From an uncultured Cohaesibacter sp. (GTDB taxonomy: Bacteria; Pseudomonadota; Alphaproteobacteria; Rhizobiales; Cohaesibacteraceae), in assembly GCF_963682185.1 (NCBI RefSeq), contig NZ_OY821667.1, forward strand, positions 2,492,501-2,556,500: a stretch of 64,000 nt of DNA, in the 5' to 3' direction. Of the stretch, positions 19,640-29,405 are shown piece by piece; positions within the stretch are counted from its first letter, which is position 1; every line of letters begins with the position of its first letter. A program made the translations under genes and the position numbers. The notes under the pieces were generated by a model. The model was not told the DNA's origin. It saw only the letters and a list, made by a program, of their open reading frames with translations, and searched no databases.

Positions 19640-21043
19640 CTATCGTTCGTTGACACGAGCTGGGACACCCGCCTTACGCAAAACATCTGCAAGATGGCTA
19701 GTCAGCCCGATTTTACGATCGAGGACAATGCCCGTGTTTGGTTTCAAATTGGCGGAAAGCAACCTTAGAGCTTCCAGTCCCTGAGACACGTCGAAGCCCA
19801 CCCATTCACTTGCATCTCCTGGCACAATGGTATCGCCGTTCGATACGCTAGCTCCACTATGCAGCTGGACGATCCAAAGTTCAGTCCCGTCAAAGACCCA
19901 TTCAAACCTCGTCGCGCCAAGAATTCCGCGTAGTCGGCCATGAACTTCACGCACGCGCGAAAGAACGCGTTCGGGAACCGGTTCGGGGTTCGCCAGTCCA
20001 ACCATGAAGCGGTCCCCGGTCCCTTTGATGCCCTCGACCACGAGGTCTCCACTTGACGTCTCGATAGCAGCGCCTGACCATTGAGCCGCTACGCCTTTCT
20101 GGGCAAGTACTGAAGAAATTGCGGTACCGTCTGGATCCTCGCGCTGCAGTAAGGCGAACGGATCTTGCCACCCCCGCGCAGTGGTGAACTTTCCGGGTAC
20201 CTGCTCACGCGGGCTCGTTCGTATCCAAATTTCCTCAAGGCCAGTTCCATGTCCAAATGAGAATGGCGCAACACGCCGGCCTATAACGGTTGTTTTGGGA
20301 ACGGAAAAGCCGCTCATATCGGCGATCAACAGCCCATAAGCTTTATCTCCGATCATACGACTGAAATCGTTTGGCCACTCTACCTTGATAGATCCAGTAG
20401 GAAAAAAGTCGTCGGAATGCTCCCAGAAGATCACATTATCCTGCTTCCAACCCCTAGGCCTAGGGTGCAGACTAAATTCAAGTCGTCCTTTTCGGCCTCC
20501 GGAGAAATCGACATCAATTCCATACACTGTCTTGAAAAGATGAATGGCCCACTCTGTCGGAAGTCGTGCGAAGCCAGGCTTTTCGACACCACGGGGTGTC
20601 ATGTCAGGCCGGAATTCGACAACGTCGCCCATCACAACACCTGATACACCTCCATCCGAAACATCGATCGTCTCGTTGACGATCGTGAACGCCCCTTCGT
20701 CAGTGAAGCGCTTAACCGCGTCGACAGCAGCATCGACATTGTCGATGCCATAGAGGAACTCCCTGCTTTGGGATTGATGAGCGCTGAAGCTGCGAACGTT
20801 AACCGTACCTTCGGAACTGCGCTCGAAAAGAGTCTGTATTGCCTCGGCAACTGATTCGAACTGATGATTCGCTTCGATATCAGCGATGCGGCAGAATTGC
20901 TGTACTGGCCCCTCTTCCGCCGGGGCAAAGCTGACGAACTGAGCGACGTTGAACGTTTCCGCCAACCTATCCAACGTTTTGTCTTTTCTGAAAGCCCATA
21001 CGTCTGGTTGATTAAATTTCTTGTGCGAACTGTTCAAAGTCAC
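19640..21043 (-). CDS. PEP-synthase-like protein with ATP-binding and phosphohistidine regions
   Basis: Protein of 467 residues. The first two thirds resemble the PEP/pyruvate-binding (ATP-grasp) domain of phosphoenolpyruvate synthase: a VRSFSAHQSQSREF block near 83-96, GVSGVVMGDVVEF near 133-145, and RFEWVFDGTELWIVQLHSG near 375-393 (compare EW..DG.L.ILQ). The last 50 residues contain GLTSHLADVLRKAGVPARV, like the TSH phosphohistidine motif of the PEP-utiliser swivelling domain. The usual C-terminal TIM barrel is absent, so another acceptor is phosphorylated or activated. The start is uncertain: GTG at 21043 abuts the AAGGAAG ribosome site, while the TTG two codons later (21037) has better spacing. 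Confidence 0.65.
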   Translation of the reverse strand: MTLNSSHKKFNQPDVWAFRKDKTLDRLAETFNVAQFVSFAPAEEGPVQQFCRIADIEANHQFESVAEAIQTLFERSSEGTVNVRSFSAHQSQSREFLYGIDNVDAAVDAVKRFTDEGAFTIVNETIDVSDGGVSGVVMGDVVEFRPDMTPRGVEKPGFARLPTEWAIHLFKTVYGIDVDFSGGRKGRLEFSLHPRPRGWKQDNVIFWEHSDDFFPTGSIKVEWPNDFSRMIGDKAYGLLIADMSGFSVPKTTVIGRRVAPFSFGHGTGLEEIWIRTSPREQVPGKFTTARGWQDPFALLQREDPDGTAISSVLAQKGVAAQWSGAAIETSSGDLVVEGIKGTGDRFMVGLANPEPVPERVLSRVREVHGRLRGILGATRFEWVFDGTELWIVQLHSGASVSNGDTIVPGDASEWVGFDVSQGLEALRLLSANLKPNTGIVLDRKIGLTSHLADVLRKAGVPARVNER

Positions 21044-21604
21044 TTCCTTTGATTCTACGATACATCAACACTTTGTTCGTGCCTGTCAGGTGCATCCTAT
21101 TCGTCCGTTTCGAAATGGCCAAATGACATTGGGTTACATCTTAAGAGTCTCCCCAGCTTTATAAATAGGTCTAGCCTGTTCCGATGTGCAACAATGGTAC
21201 TGGCGTGCACTCAGCAAGAGCAAGCACTTTTCCGCCTACCGGTCGCAAAAATGGTACAACAAGGTCACGTGTAAATGTTTTACAGTTTGCGTGCCATTTA
21301 CTGTTTCCTCTCGCTGGATTAATCTTGAGTGCCTTCATCAGTACAGTTGGTAACATCTGCTTTCGAGAACGCTATGAATGAAAGAATGACGCGAAGTGTT
21401 CACTATTGCTCGCAAATTGAATGGCAACTACGGGGGGAGTGACCATTCCGTAGTTGTGTATGAACAACGGCTCTGGGCCGTTTTACCCCTCGATAATGGG
21501 GACTTATCCCAACAGAAAAATCATTTGCGGCCATTCATGCCAAGTGCAGCGAATTCAACAAATGAGCCCAGATTGTCGGATGCTGCAGAGAGGTCGAAAG
21601 TCCG
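21044..21604. other. gap of about 560 bases, no gene recognised
   Basis: Between the PEP-synthase-like gene and the 3' end of the broken methyltransferase. Several short overlapping frames exist, none with a ribosome site or family resemblance. Probably island spacer holding the promoter of the PEP-synthase-like gene. Confidence 0.5.
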
Positions 21605-22345
21605 CTAAGCAACTTTCTTCAAGCACACGATTATCTCCGGGCTGTCACGCATCAAAGGTTCTCGATTCCAGTTTCCGAAGGTCTCCGTCACCATCAGCCC
21701 ATTTTTGACTGCGAGCTTCTCGATCCCGTCAAGATCTAGAAATCGCAGAGTGCTTTGTGATGTCAAAGTCTCGCAGTCATCGTTAAAGTAGTAGCGCTCT
21801 TCAAACGTCACACAATCATCGTCGACGCGCAAAACGTCGTTGATGACTTTAACGGTTCGACCGCTACCAAGCTCGAAAGGAGGCGCTGCATGGTCTGGCA
21901 TCCAGCGAAGCCATGGTCTAGATGCGCGATTGCGGGTCTCGAACCAAAATGTTCCAGCGTGATGCAGGCGCTGCGCCACGGCTTCGAAAAGCGCTGAAAT
22001 CTGAGTGTCTTCCAGAAGACACTGAAACGCGTGGCCCGTCATGATGGCGGCGTCTACTCTCAGATTATTAGCAAGATCGGTTGCAGTCCCCGAAACCCAG
22101 TTTACTGATAGAGCCGTATCTTTTTACCCAGCTAAAGCAATCATCTGTGGCGCGGGATCGACCGCTGTAACCTTATATCCGCGGCCTGCAAGTTCGAGGG
22201 CGAAGGTTCCGGTGCCGCATCCAATATCCAAAAGCGCGGCGGGTGGTTCCGGAAGTTCCGCCAAGTAAAAAACAACGTTCTCGCGCGACAGATTTATCGC
22301 ATCATAAACTTCAACGAGTTTTCGATCTTGATAGAGAGCGTCCAT
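21605..22345 (-). pseudogene. class I SAM-dependent methyltransferase with an internal stop
   Basis: One reading frame runs from MDALYQDRKL (22345) to 21605 but is cut by a TAA at 22126-22124. Before the stop lies the SAM-binding motif LLDIGCGTGTFALELAGRG and VTAVDPAPQMIAL; after it, in the same frame, the protein continues as DTALSVNWVSGTATDL, then MTGHAFQCLL and a complete C-terminal domain ending at 21605. The codon at the break (TAA) would be CAA (Gln) by a single C-to-T change. Intact length would be about 246 residues, normal for small-molecule methyltransferases of this type. Read-through or an assembly error are the alternatives to true inactivation. Confidence 0.8.
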
Positions 22346-22524
22346 GGGCAAAAGCTTACAAATTTGGCGGCTGCTACGCAAGCCGTCGTTCGACTTTAAA
22401 GCCTAAATGTCTCTTTCGTCCGCATAGTCCGCATCCCCCCCCAGCATGCGCTGAATGCCCGCATTTTCCCATCGGGTTTCCACGAGAACTGCTACCTTCT
22501 GCTACTCATTGGCGGGTTCTGCGC

Positions 22525-23109
22525 TTACAGCAGCCGTCCTGCGGCTGCGTCGGTGAAGAGATCAGTGCTGCGGATATAGCGGTTGAGCGTGGTATCAGAC
22601 TTGTGGCCGGTGACTTGCCGGATCTTGAGGTTGGAGGCTCTTGCTGAGGTGGCAAAGCCCGCTCGGAGGGAATGGCCTGAGAAGGGCGTGGGATCATAGC
22701 CTGCATCTCTGAGGCGGACCTTGAGCATCTGTCTGACCGCTTCCCCCGAGATGCGGAGGTTGGAGATCTGACCATGCTTGTTGATGGCCGTGAAGATCGG
22801 GCCTTGGCTGATCCCCGCGAAGGTGAGCCAATCTTTGAGAGCGGTGACAGGACAATGGCGTGTGCGCCCGAAAGGAATGGCGACAGTGCGGCCCTGTCCT
22901 TCCTGATCAGTCTTGGATCTGCGGATAGTGATGAGAAGGCCCTTGTCGACGGCCTCTATGTCTTCTGCATTGAGTGCCACGATCTCGGAACGACGCATGC
23001 CCGCCGAGAAGCCAATGAGCAGGATGGCTCTGTCCCTGATATCCTTGGGTCTGTCTTTGAGAGGATCGAGAAGGACGAAGAGGTCATCTCTCAGGAGCGG
23101 CTTCTCCAT
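22525..23109 (-). pseudogene. tyrosine recombinase/integrase, catalytic half only
   Basis: The 194 residues contain the whole catalytic domain of a phage-type tyrosine recombinase: Arg in AGMRRSEI, the HSLRAG box, His in GHKS and the nucleophile Tyr in LNRYIRS. The N-terminal core-binding (SAM-like) domain of about 100 residues is missing. Upstream in the same frame is a DUF488 fragment, so the gene was joined to unrelated sequence at about 23110. It lies about 300 bases from tRNA-Thr, the standard position of an island integrase. It is unlikely to be active, so the island is probably fixed. Confidence 0.85.
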
Positions 23110-23334
23110 CTTGCGGTAATCCGTAACAGGATCATCAGAAAGCCCTTCAAGCTTGTCCCCGAGGAAGACACAGGAGATCCCGCAAGCCTCAAGGCGCTTT
23201 GCCAGTTCTTTCTGCAGGAAGTGAGGTTGGCGTGACTATAGCTTCGATCTGACATCCACGAGGGTTTGTACGCCCGCTCCTTTAATCAGGCTGAGGAAGG
23301 TCAGCCAGTCATGGTTCGAGTGTTTATAAACCAC
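23110..23334 (-). pseudogene. DUF488 N-terminal remnant with a stop, fused to the integrase fragment
   Basis: In the frame running into the recombinase fragment, the translation reads VVYKHSNHDWLTFLSLIKGAG, VQTLVDVRSKL, a TAG at 23238-23236, then SRQPHFLQKELAKRLEACGI and SCVFLGDKLEGLSDDP. This is the N-terminal part of a DUF488 protein (HSN, VDVRS, F-LG-LG--SDDP blocks) interrupted once by a stop and ended abruptly where integrase sequence begins. The arrangement records a recombination scar. A possible GTG start is at 23334. Confidence 0.75.
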
Positions 23335-23408
23335 ATTTGTGACCAACAAGCTGTTAACAACCGCAGAAATCCCTAAGTTTGAGGGATTGTAAGGATTTAC
23401 GAGGGGAA

Positions 23409-23484
<76 letters not shown>

Positions 23485-23698
23485 TTACCAGTGTCCGGTC
23501 ATGAGACCGATCCGTTTCTGGCCCCCGAAGCCTGCCTGCATCAAAAGCGTAATTCAACGCAAAGCCACTGATCAAACGATCAAAAACGGGGTGGCCTCTC
23601 TTAGCCAATTCCATGAACGAGAGCAAGAGGCAAAATCGCTTTGTGGTGGAAATTCCAAAAGGCGTGAACAGATCTGGTTAGAAAATCCTTCCAGACGA

Positions 23699-23733
23699 AA
23701 AAGGGCCCGGTTTGCCAACGGGGCCCTTTTGCA
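23699..23733 (-). terminator. terminator of the hemC-hemD-hemY gene run
   Basis: Perfect arms AAAAGGGCCC (23699-23708) and GGGCCCTTTT (23721-23730) with a 12-base loop, followed on the - strand by Ts, just after the hemY stop. Confidence 0.85.
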
Positions 23734-23751
23734 TTCTTGAGCTGTACAGAA

Positions 23752-25557
23752 TCAGAAAAGTTTGAACCGCTTTTCCGGTTTGTGTGCCGCACCATCCTTC
23801 TTCGGTCCGGGATCGTCAGGAGGAAATGGCATCGGAAACTCGACTTCTTTCGGTTTCTCGATTGCGACCTTGTCAGCGGATTTCTCCACGCGCTCTGCTT
23901 TTGGCTCTTCCGCTTTGGCATCCTTGGTTTCAGCCTCAGGCTTTTCCTCTTCTGCGCTTAGCGTATCCTTGGTCACTTCCGGCTCTTCGGGCTCAGCAGG
24001 AGGTGTTGAACCAGCCTCTTCTGCTGCGGCCTCTACAACAGCGGGTTCAGATGCGGCTTCGCTCTTCTCTTCCGTTTCGGCCTCGACGACAGGCTCTTTC
24101 TCTTGAGGCTCTTCAGGGGTGATTTCCTCAACAATATCTTCAGAAACAGCGAAGGCCTTTCCCTTCTCTTGCGAACCATCAGACGGAATGAGGACCATCT
24201 TCTCTTCAGAGGTTCGTTGCAGCTCGCTGCTATCCAGAACAGGCTGTTCAGCATGAGCCGCTTCTCGTACAGGCACTTTCCACTCATAGGCATCAATCTT
24301 GCCCGTTACAGGGGAAATCGGCTGCCAGACCTCGCTGACCTGCCCATCGGCCGTCCATGCAGGGTCGCGATGGGCCCCCACGGCGCGGGCCAACCACTGG
24401 CGAACCAGACCGAAGTCATTCTTCTCGCCTTCTTCGAGCTCGGCCATCAACATGCAGATACGCGGTGTCAGATGACTTTCAGCCATAGGCTCGAGCAAAC
24501 TGCGGGCTTCTGCCCATTCACGTGCATCAATAAAAGCACGTGCCATGGCAAGCTTGGATTCGACATGGTCTGGCATCAGACCAAACAGAACCCGCATGCG
24601 CTTGAGCCGGTCCAGAGCGGTGTCCCCGTCTTTGATATAGACATAGGCTTGGGCCAGATCCGGATGCGGCTCAATACGCCAAGCCGCTTCAACGAGCTTG
24701 GAAGCTTTGCGATAATCCCGTGCGTCATTCAGAATGCGTGCTTGCATCGTGACAGCCGGAACAAGCCCTGGCGCCAGTTTGCATGCTTCGCTGAGCAATG
24801 GCCGCATGGAAAGATCCGCATTGTCTTCCCCTTCCAGCTCCACGGCCTGAGCGGTTAGGATCACAGCGCGCTGACGGCGGAAGTCCGCTTTTTCTATATG
24901 CTTGTTGGCGTAATTCTGTGAGAGCGTCACCAGAGCGCCCTGCCAATCTTCACCGGCAGTCTGCATATCGAACAGGGCAGCACCAGCCCAACCCGGCGCC
25001 TTTTTGCTCTCGTCCGTTGCAGCTTTGGCCATTTGCAGAGCCTCTTCCATATCGCCGCGTCGCTGCGCCTCGATATAGAGCCCACGCCGACCAAGCGCAC
25101 GGGTTTCATCGGTGTCGAGCATGGCTTCAAAGCTCTGACGTGCCTTGGTGGGCTCGCCTGCCAGCTGCGCTGTCTGAGCTTCCAGCATCAGGGTCATTGG
25201 TTCCTGCCCGATCAGCTTGCGTGCCTTGGCGGCCTGCTTGCGTGCCAGAGCCAGATCACCAACGCCCACGGCAATCATGCCCGTTGAGAGCGCCTTATAG
25301 CCCTTGTCACGACGACGGGAGGAAAAGAAGCCAGTCACCGAGCGCGGCGAATTCCAGATGCTTTTGATAACGATCCACAACACGACGGCAACGCCCATCG
25401 CAGCCACAATGAGCAGAAAGCCCATCAGCAAAGAAACCTCGAAGCCCATATCGAGCCAAGGCCAGTTGATGATGATTTCCCCGGGGCGATCAGCCAGCCA
25501 GGCACCGCCAAACGCGATGGCCAGCAAGACAGCAAAAAAGATGAGTGCTTTAATCAT
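23752..25557 (-). CDS. hemY: HemY-like TPR membrane protein
   Basis: Inner-membrane protein of 601 residues linked to haem biosynthesis by genome context. Two N-terminal membrane spans (about residues 3-20 and 40-65, ending ILWIVIKS-like) are followed by tetratricopeptide helices to about residue 400, then a long Glu/Ala/Pro-rich acidic tail (about 440-590) that is probably disordered. The enzyme role of bacterial HemY_N-type proteins is not settled; this is not protoporphyrinogen oxidase HemY. It lies 18 bases after the mitofilin-like gene, downstream of hemD and hemC, so it is likely co-transcribed with them. Confidence 0.85.
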   Translation of the reverse strand: MIKALIFFAVLLAIAFGGAWLADRPGEIIINWPWLDMGFEVSLLMGFLLIVAAMGVAVVLWIVIKSIWNSPRSVTGFFSSRRRDKGYKALSTGMIAVGVGDLALARKQAAKARKLIGQEPMTLMLEAQTAQLAGEPTKARQSFEAMLDTDETRALGRRGLYIEAQRRGDMEEALQMAKAATDESKKAPGWAGAALFDMQTAGEDWQGALVTLSQNYANKHIEKADFRRQRAVILTAQAVELEGEDNADLSMRPLLSEACKLAPGLVPAVTMQARILNDARDYRKASKLVEAAWRIEPHPDLAQAYVYIKDGDTALDRLKRMRVLFGLMPDHVESKLAMARAFIDAREWAEARSLLEPMAESHLTPRICMLMAELEEGEKNDFGLVRQWLARAVGAHRDPAWTADGQVSEVWQPISPVTGKIDAYEWKVPVREAAHAEQPVLDSSELQRTSEEKMVLIPSDGSQEKGKAFAVSEDIVEEITPEEPQEKEPVVEAETEEKSEAASEPAVVEAAAEEAGSTPPAEPEEPEVTKDTLSAEEEKPEAETKDAKAEEPKAERVEKSADKVAIEKPKEVEFPMPFPPDDPGPKKDGAAHKPEKRFKLF

Positions 25558-25575
25558 AACGTTCCGTTCCCCACC

Positions 25576-27243
25576 TTAACTCGCTTTATCGCTGGCGCCA
25601 GTGCCGAACTCAGCGCGAATGGTGTCCATCGCCGCATTCACTGCAATGCGAGCCTTCAATCCTTCAATCCAGTCGGCACCCGCTTTTGAAGTGCGGGCCG
25701 CTTCAGGCAAGGCGTCCCATTCTTCTGCGGCTTTCACCAGATCACCTTGTTTGACATGAAATTCGATAACACCAAGCCTGCTCGTCAGGCTATCGCCTTT
25801 CTGTTCGCCATTGAGGGAGCGAACCTTGACCATGCTCTGAGCACTGATCAGGAATTTATCGAGCAATGTCGTAGCCCCTGCACCTTCCGCTTCGCGCAGG
25901 ATATCGTCATATCTGGCGCGGAAGCCTGCAGCCAGCTGTTGCGCTGTTGGTGCGCCGGTTGCCGCATAGTCCTTAAGCGCCGCAACCGCTTCATGATCGC
26001 CAACCACATTGGCAAAGGTCTTGAGCGCCAATTCATAATTGGCGCCAGATGCAACAGCATTCTCCAAACCAGCCAAAGCAATCGTGCGAGCCGAGCTCTG
26101 CATCCGCTCGGACAGGTTATTCTCTTCAAGAGCTGTGACCCGCTCGCGCAAGGATGACGTTTCGGTGGTCATCTTTTCCGAGAAATTGGTAAGATCCACA
26201 ACCACATCATTGATGCGACGATCGGCGGACGACAAAATGTCATCCCTTGCCGCCTGGAGATCTGCTTCAAGTTTGGCGGCCTGCTCGGCAGCCTTGCTTT
26301 CGATCAACGCGCCCTGCTCTGCGGTCTGGGACTGCAAGGTCGCCAATTGAGCCTTGGCGTCAAGCAGCTCTGTCTGCAGGGAATCAATGGCCGTAACACT
26401 TTCCTTCAACTCATCAATGCGACCGGCAAGCGCTTCCAGCTGCAAGCCGACCGGGCTGTTGCTATCCACCGGAGCAGCCTCTTCATCGCTGGCCCCTTCT
26501 TCAGATGCCGTTGCACCATCCCCAGCGCCGCCCAAAGCAGCAAGCTTGGTTTCAAGGGCCTCAATGCGCGCGCTCACGTCAGCAAGGTCCGCGGTTGGAA
26601 TCTCTGAAAGACTGCTCTTGACGCTGGCCAATTCCGACTGCACCGCATCAATCTTGCCAGTGTTGGCCTCAAGCTGAGCATCGACATTGGGCAGGGAAAC
26701 CCAGCCCTGCTGCAAACCCACATAGCCCAGAGCGATAATCGCGACGCCACCGAGCAGACCACCCACAAAGCCACCGCCAAAGCCGCCGCTTTTCGGCGCT
26801 TCATCAGATCGGGGGGTTGAAGCCGGAGGCGCACCACTGTCTCCGCCGCTGCCAGCGCCCTGATCCGTGGACCCCTTGTCGCCAGTCACCTCTTCAGAGG
26901 CCTCGCTCTCGCCAATCCCCGTATCATCGGCAGAGGTCTCATCATCCGAAGCCGCGCTATCTTCAACAGCGCTGCGGGCCTCTTCATCCACCGGGTCCTT
27001 GGCAGGAGTCTTTTCATCTGGGCCGTCTGAAGCAACAGTCGTTTCTGAGGTCTTATCCCCCTCAGCACTGGCCTGTTCAGCCTTGGCAGCCTCTTCAGTT
27101 TCAGACTTTGTTTTCTCTGCTTCTGTAGATGGCTTTTCAGCCGCAGGGGCTTCAGATTTGGTCACCTCTTCTGCGGTCAGATCAATGGTTTTGACCGGCT
27201 TGCCTTTAGCCTCGGTCCTATTATTGGATTTGCGAGTTGTCAT
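25576..27243 (-). CDS. mitofilin-family membrane protein (COG4223)
   Basis: Protein of 555 residues, alphaproteobacterial relative of mitochondrial Mic60/mitofilin. An acidic, Ala/Glu/Ser-rich disordered N-terminus (1-150), one membrane span in a glycine-rich segment (GGFGGGFVGGLLGGVAIIAL, about 155-175), then a long coiled coil and a C-terminal mitofilin-like helical domain. The family shapes inner-membrane structure; its tie to haem genes is conserved in this group. I use the ATG at 27243, preceded by GAGGAATGGT; the frame extends 21 codons upstream without a better site. Confidence 0.85.
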   Translation of the reverse strand: MTTRKSNNRTEAKGKPVKTIDLTAEEVTKSEAPAAEKPSTEAEKTKSETEEAAKAEQASAEGDKTSETTVASDGPDEKTPAKDPVDEEARSAVEDSAASDDETSADDTGIGESEASEEVTGDKGSTDQGAGSGGDSGAPPASTPRSDEAPKSGGFGGGFVGGLLGGVAIIALGYVGLQQGWVSLPNVDAQLEANTGKIDAVQSELASVKSSLSEIPTADLADVSARIEALETKLAALGGAGDGATASEEGASDEEAAPVDSNSPVGLQLEALAGRIDELKESVTAIDSLQTELLDAKAQLATLQSQTAEQGALIESKAAEQAAKLEADLQAARDDILSSADRRINDVVVDLTNFSEKMTTETSSLRERVTALEENNLSERMQSSARTIALAGLENAVASGANYELALKTFANVVGDHEAVAALKDYAATGAPTAQQLAAGFRARYDDILREAEGAGATTLLDKFLISAQSMVKVRSLNGEQKGDSLTSRLGVIEFHVKQGDLVKAAEEWDALPEAARTSKAGADWIEGLKARIAVNAAMDTIRAEFGTGASDKAS

Positions 27244-27522
27244 ACCATTCCTCAATTCCCGCGAGACGGGACGATCACTTCTCAGCTCTGCCCTCTTGGT
27301 CTTCACTAAGGGCCAGATTCAATAAATCTTCATATGCAGCATCGATCTGCCATTTGGATCGGGCCAGGGCACAAATATGCGCCGAACCAGACCTCAAGCC
27401 TCCAACCTTAAGGCGATCTGATGTCATTTTTGCGGCCACAAAAGCCACAAAGCCTGCATAGTTTACAATCTTGTGCCTTCCGGCAACATAGCTGCCACAA
27501 AAAATAAGCACTATTAGATTAA

Positions 27523-28236
27523 TTAGTTATGGCCATTTTGCACGCATGCAAGCAAAGATCGCTCATTTGGTGCCTCGGCCACAACCAAAGGATAGCCCAA
27601 GCCCTCCAATGGAAGCGCAACAGCAGGGGAAAGGCAATAGAAAATAGCCTTGTGTAAGTGTTCAGACAGACCCATTTGTTCAATTAATGAAAGAAATAAC
27701 CGACAGCTACGCTGCGAATAGAGCAAAATTCCATCCAACTGCTCGGTCCGGATCGCCTCGCAAACCTCATCGCTCAAGCATGCAAGAGCTTGGCTTTCAT
27801 ACACCTCACACAAGTTGACTGAAAAACCGTGAGCCGACAGGGCCTCAGCAAGGCGCCCCGAGCGCACCTTGCCCGCCAGATAGAGAATTTCCCCATTTTG
27901 TGGATCAAGCGCGCTCAGAAGCTGCTTTTCCAATTCCGCTCCATTGGGAGCTACAAAGGCTACTTTTGTAAATCCGAGCGCAGCAGCCAGATCTGCCGTG
28001 CGCTTGCCGACACAATAGAGAGGAAGGCTTTTGAACGGCTCAAGCTGATCGCCAGACACCATGCGCAGCCCGTTGCGAGAGGTCACAACAAGCGCCTGCC
28101 ATGATGCATCAGGAAAAGAAAGAGAGAGCGGCACGATCGCCATAACCGGAGAGGCGAGCACCTCCACACCGAGTGTTTCGAGCGCCTTGATGGTCTGGTG
28201 CTGATCGATTTCAGGTCGCGTGACCAGAATTTTCAA
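27523..28236 (-). CDS. hemD: uroporphyrinogen-III synthase
   Basis: Cyclises hydroxymethylbilane to uroporphyrinogen III with inversion of ring D, in the cytoplasm. The 237 residues fit the family, which is poorly conserved: LVTRPEIDQHQT at the N-terminus, VVTSRNGLRM near 50, YCVGKRTADLA near 75 and a LYSQRSCRLFLSL block near 175 are the typical HEM4 landmarks. It follows hemC by about 40 bases, so its substrate-producing partner is in the same operon. The 3' gap to the mitofilin-like gene (about 280 bases) may hold a second promoter. Confidence 0.9.
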   Translation of the reverse strand: MKILVTRPEIDQHQTIKALETLGVEVLASPVMAIVPLSLSFPDASWQALVVTSRNGLRMVSGDQLEPFKSLPLYCVGKRTADLAAALGFTKVAFVAPNGAELEKQLLSALDPQNGEILYLAGKVRSGRLAEALSAHGFSVNLCEVYESQALACLSDEVCEAIRTEQLDGILLYSQRSCRLFLSLIEQMGLSEHLHKAIFYCLSPAVALPLEGLGYPLVVAEAPNERSLLACVQNGHN

Positions 28237-28277
28237 CAGCCTCTCCTTCCATGGCTTAAGTCTTGTGGGCCTTGGCT

Positions 28278-29219
28278 CTATTGACAGGCCGCCAACACGG
28301 CAGCGAAGAAAGCTTCCCCGGCCTTTTCCTTGAGCCTGTTGGCCGCATTCACGCCAACCATTTCAGCTTCATCGGCTGAGCCCGCAACGATGATATCATA
28401 ATGCTCGCTGCCATCGGGCAAAAGCACCAAGCCCGAAAAGGTCAACCGGTCACCATCCACTTGAGCAAGACCTGCGATCGGGGTGCGGCAGGACCCATCC
28501 AGCACACGCAGAAAGGCACGTTCGCAAGCAAGCTCCTTGGCGGTACTCTCATGATGGATACCAGCCAGCAAACCGAAGATCATTTCGTCTCCGATACGGG
28601 ATTCAATGGTAATAGCCCCCTGCCCGACAGCGGGCAAAAATTGTTCCACCTCGATGGGAGCCGTGATCACATCTTCATCCCCAAGCCGCTTCAAGCCCGC
28701 ACACGCCAGAAGGGTCGCATCGGCTACCCCTTCATCAAGTTTTTGCAGGCGGCGCTGAACATTGCCCCGATAGGTGATCACCTTAAGATCCGGACGCAGC
28801 TTTTTTACCAAAGCCTGACGACGCAGAGAGGATGTCCCCACCACTGCCCCTTCGGGCATATCCGTAAGGCAGGTATATTTGCGTGAAATAAAGGCGTCTC
28901 GCACATCTTCACGGGGCAAGAAGCAACTAAGCTCCAGCCCATCCGGCAACCATGTGGGCATGTCTTTGGAAGAATGCACCGCCATATCGATTCGCCCATC
29001 GAGCAGAGCGTCCTCGATCTCTTTGGTAAAAAGCCCCTTGCCCCCAGCTTCAGAAAGCGGACGATCCAGAATGCGATCACCGGTGGTCTTGATCACAACG
29101 ATCTCGAAGTCATCCTCGCCCATGCCATGGGTAGCCATCAGCCGGTTGCGCGTCTCATAGGCCTGTGCCAATGCAAGTTTACTGCCTCGAGTGCCGATTT
29201 TGATGAGTTTGGATTGCAT
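28278..29219 (-). CDS. hemC: hydroxymethylbilane synthase (porphobilinogen deaminase)
   Basis: Joins four porphobilinogen molecules to hydroxymethylbilane for tetrapyrrole synthesis. From the ATG at 29219 the protein has 313 residues and starts [19 protein letters not shown], the normal beginning. The dipyrromethane cofactor cysteine is in [11 protein letters not shown], and the substrate-binding Arg regions [15 protein letters not shown] and [13 protein letters not shown] are present. The frame is open 53 codons upstream, but that stretch overlaps the divergent tsaD leader and is not family-like; the ATG at 29234 is the alternative start. Confidence 0.95.
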   Translation of the reverse strand: MQSKLIKIGTRGSKLALAQAYETRNRLMATHGMGEDDFEIVVIKTTGDRILDRPLSEAGGKGLFTKEIEDALLDGRIDMAVHSSKDMPTWLPDGLELSCFLPREDVRDAFISRKYTCLTDMPEGAVVGTSSLRRQALVKKLRPDLKVITYRGNVQRRLQKLDEGVADATLLACAGLKRLGDEDVITAPIEVEQFLPAVGQGAITIESRIGDEMIFGLLAGIHHESTAKELACERAFLRVLDGSCRTPIAGLAQVDGDRLTFSGLVLLPDGSEHYDIIVAGSADEAEMVGVNAANRLKEKAGEAFFAAVLAACQ

Positions 29220-29405
29220 CGAACGGGCCTTCATGCTCTTGTTGCGGTGTTCATCCCCGTCTCGCGTAAAGCGAGGCCCCGCAAACAGGGCCAAAAAAAG
29301 GGGATGCCAATGATCTCTCTTTGCTCTAAAAGTCAGGCCATGCGGCATGTCGCTGCAAGCATCGCCTTTGAGGGGCACAATAAAGGCAATAAAGTAGTCC
29401 GCGCA

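Noticed and set aside
14828-21043. Complete type IV CBASS or Qat system
   Set aside because: No CD-NTase, TGT-like, Qat ATPase or TatD nuclease gene is present; only the QueC-like and OGG-like parts match.
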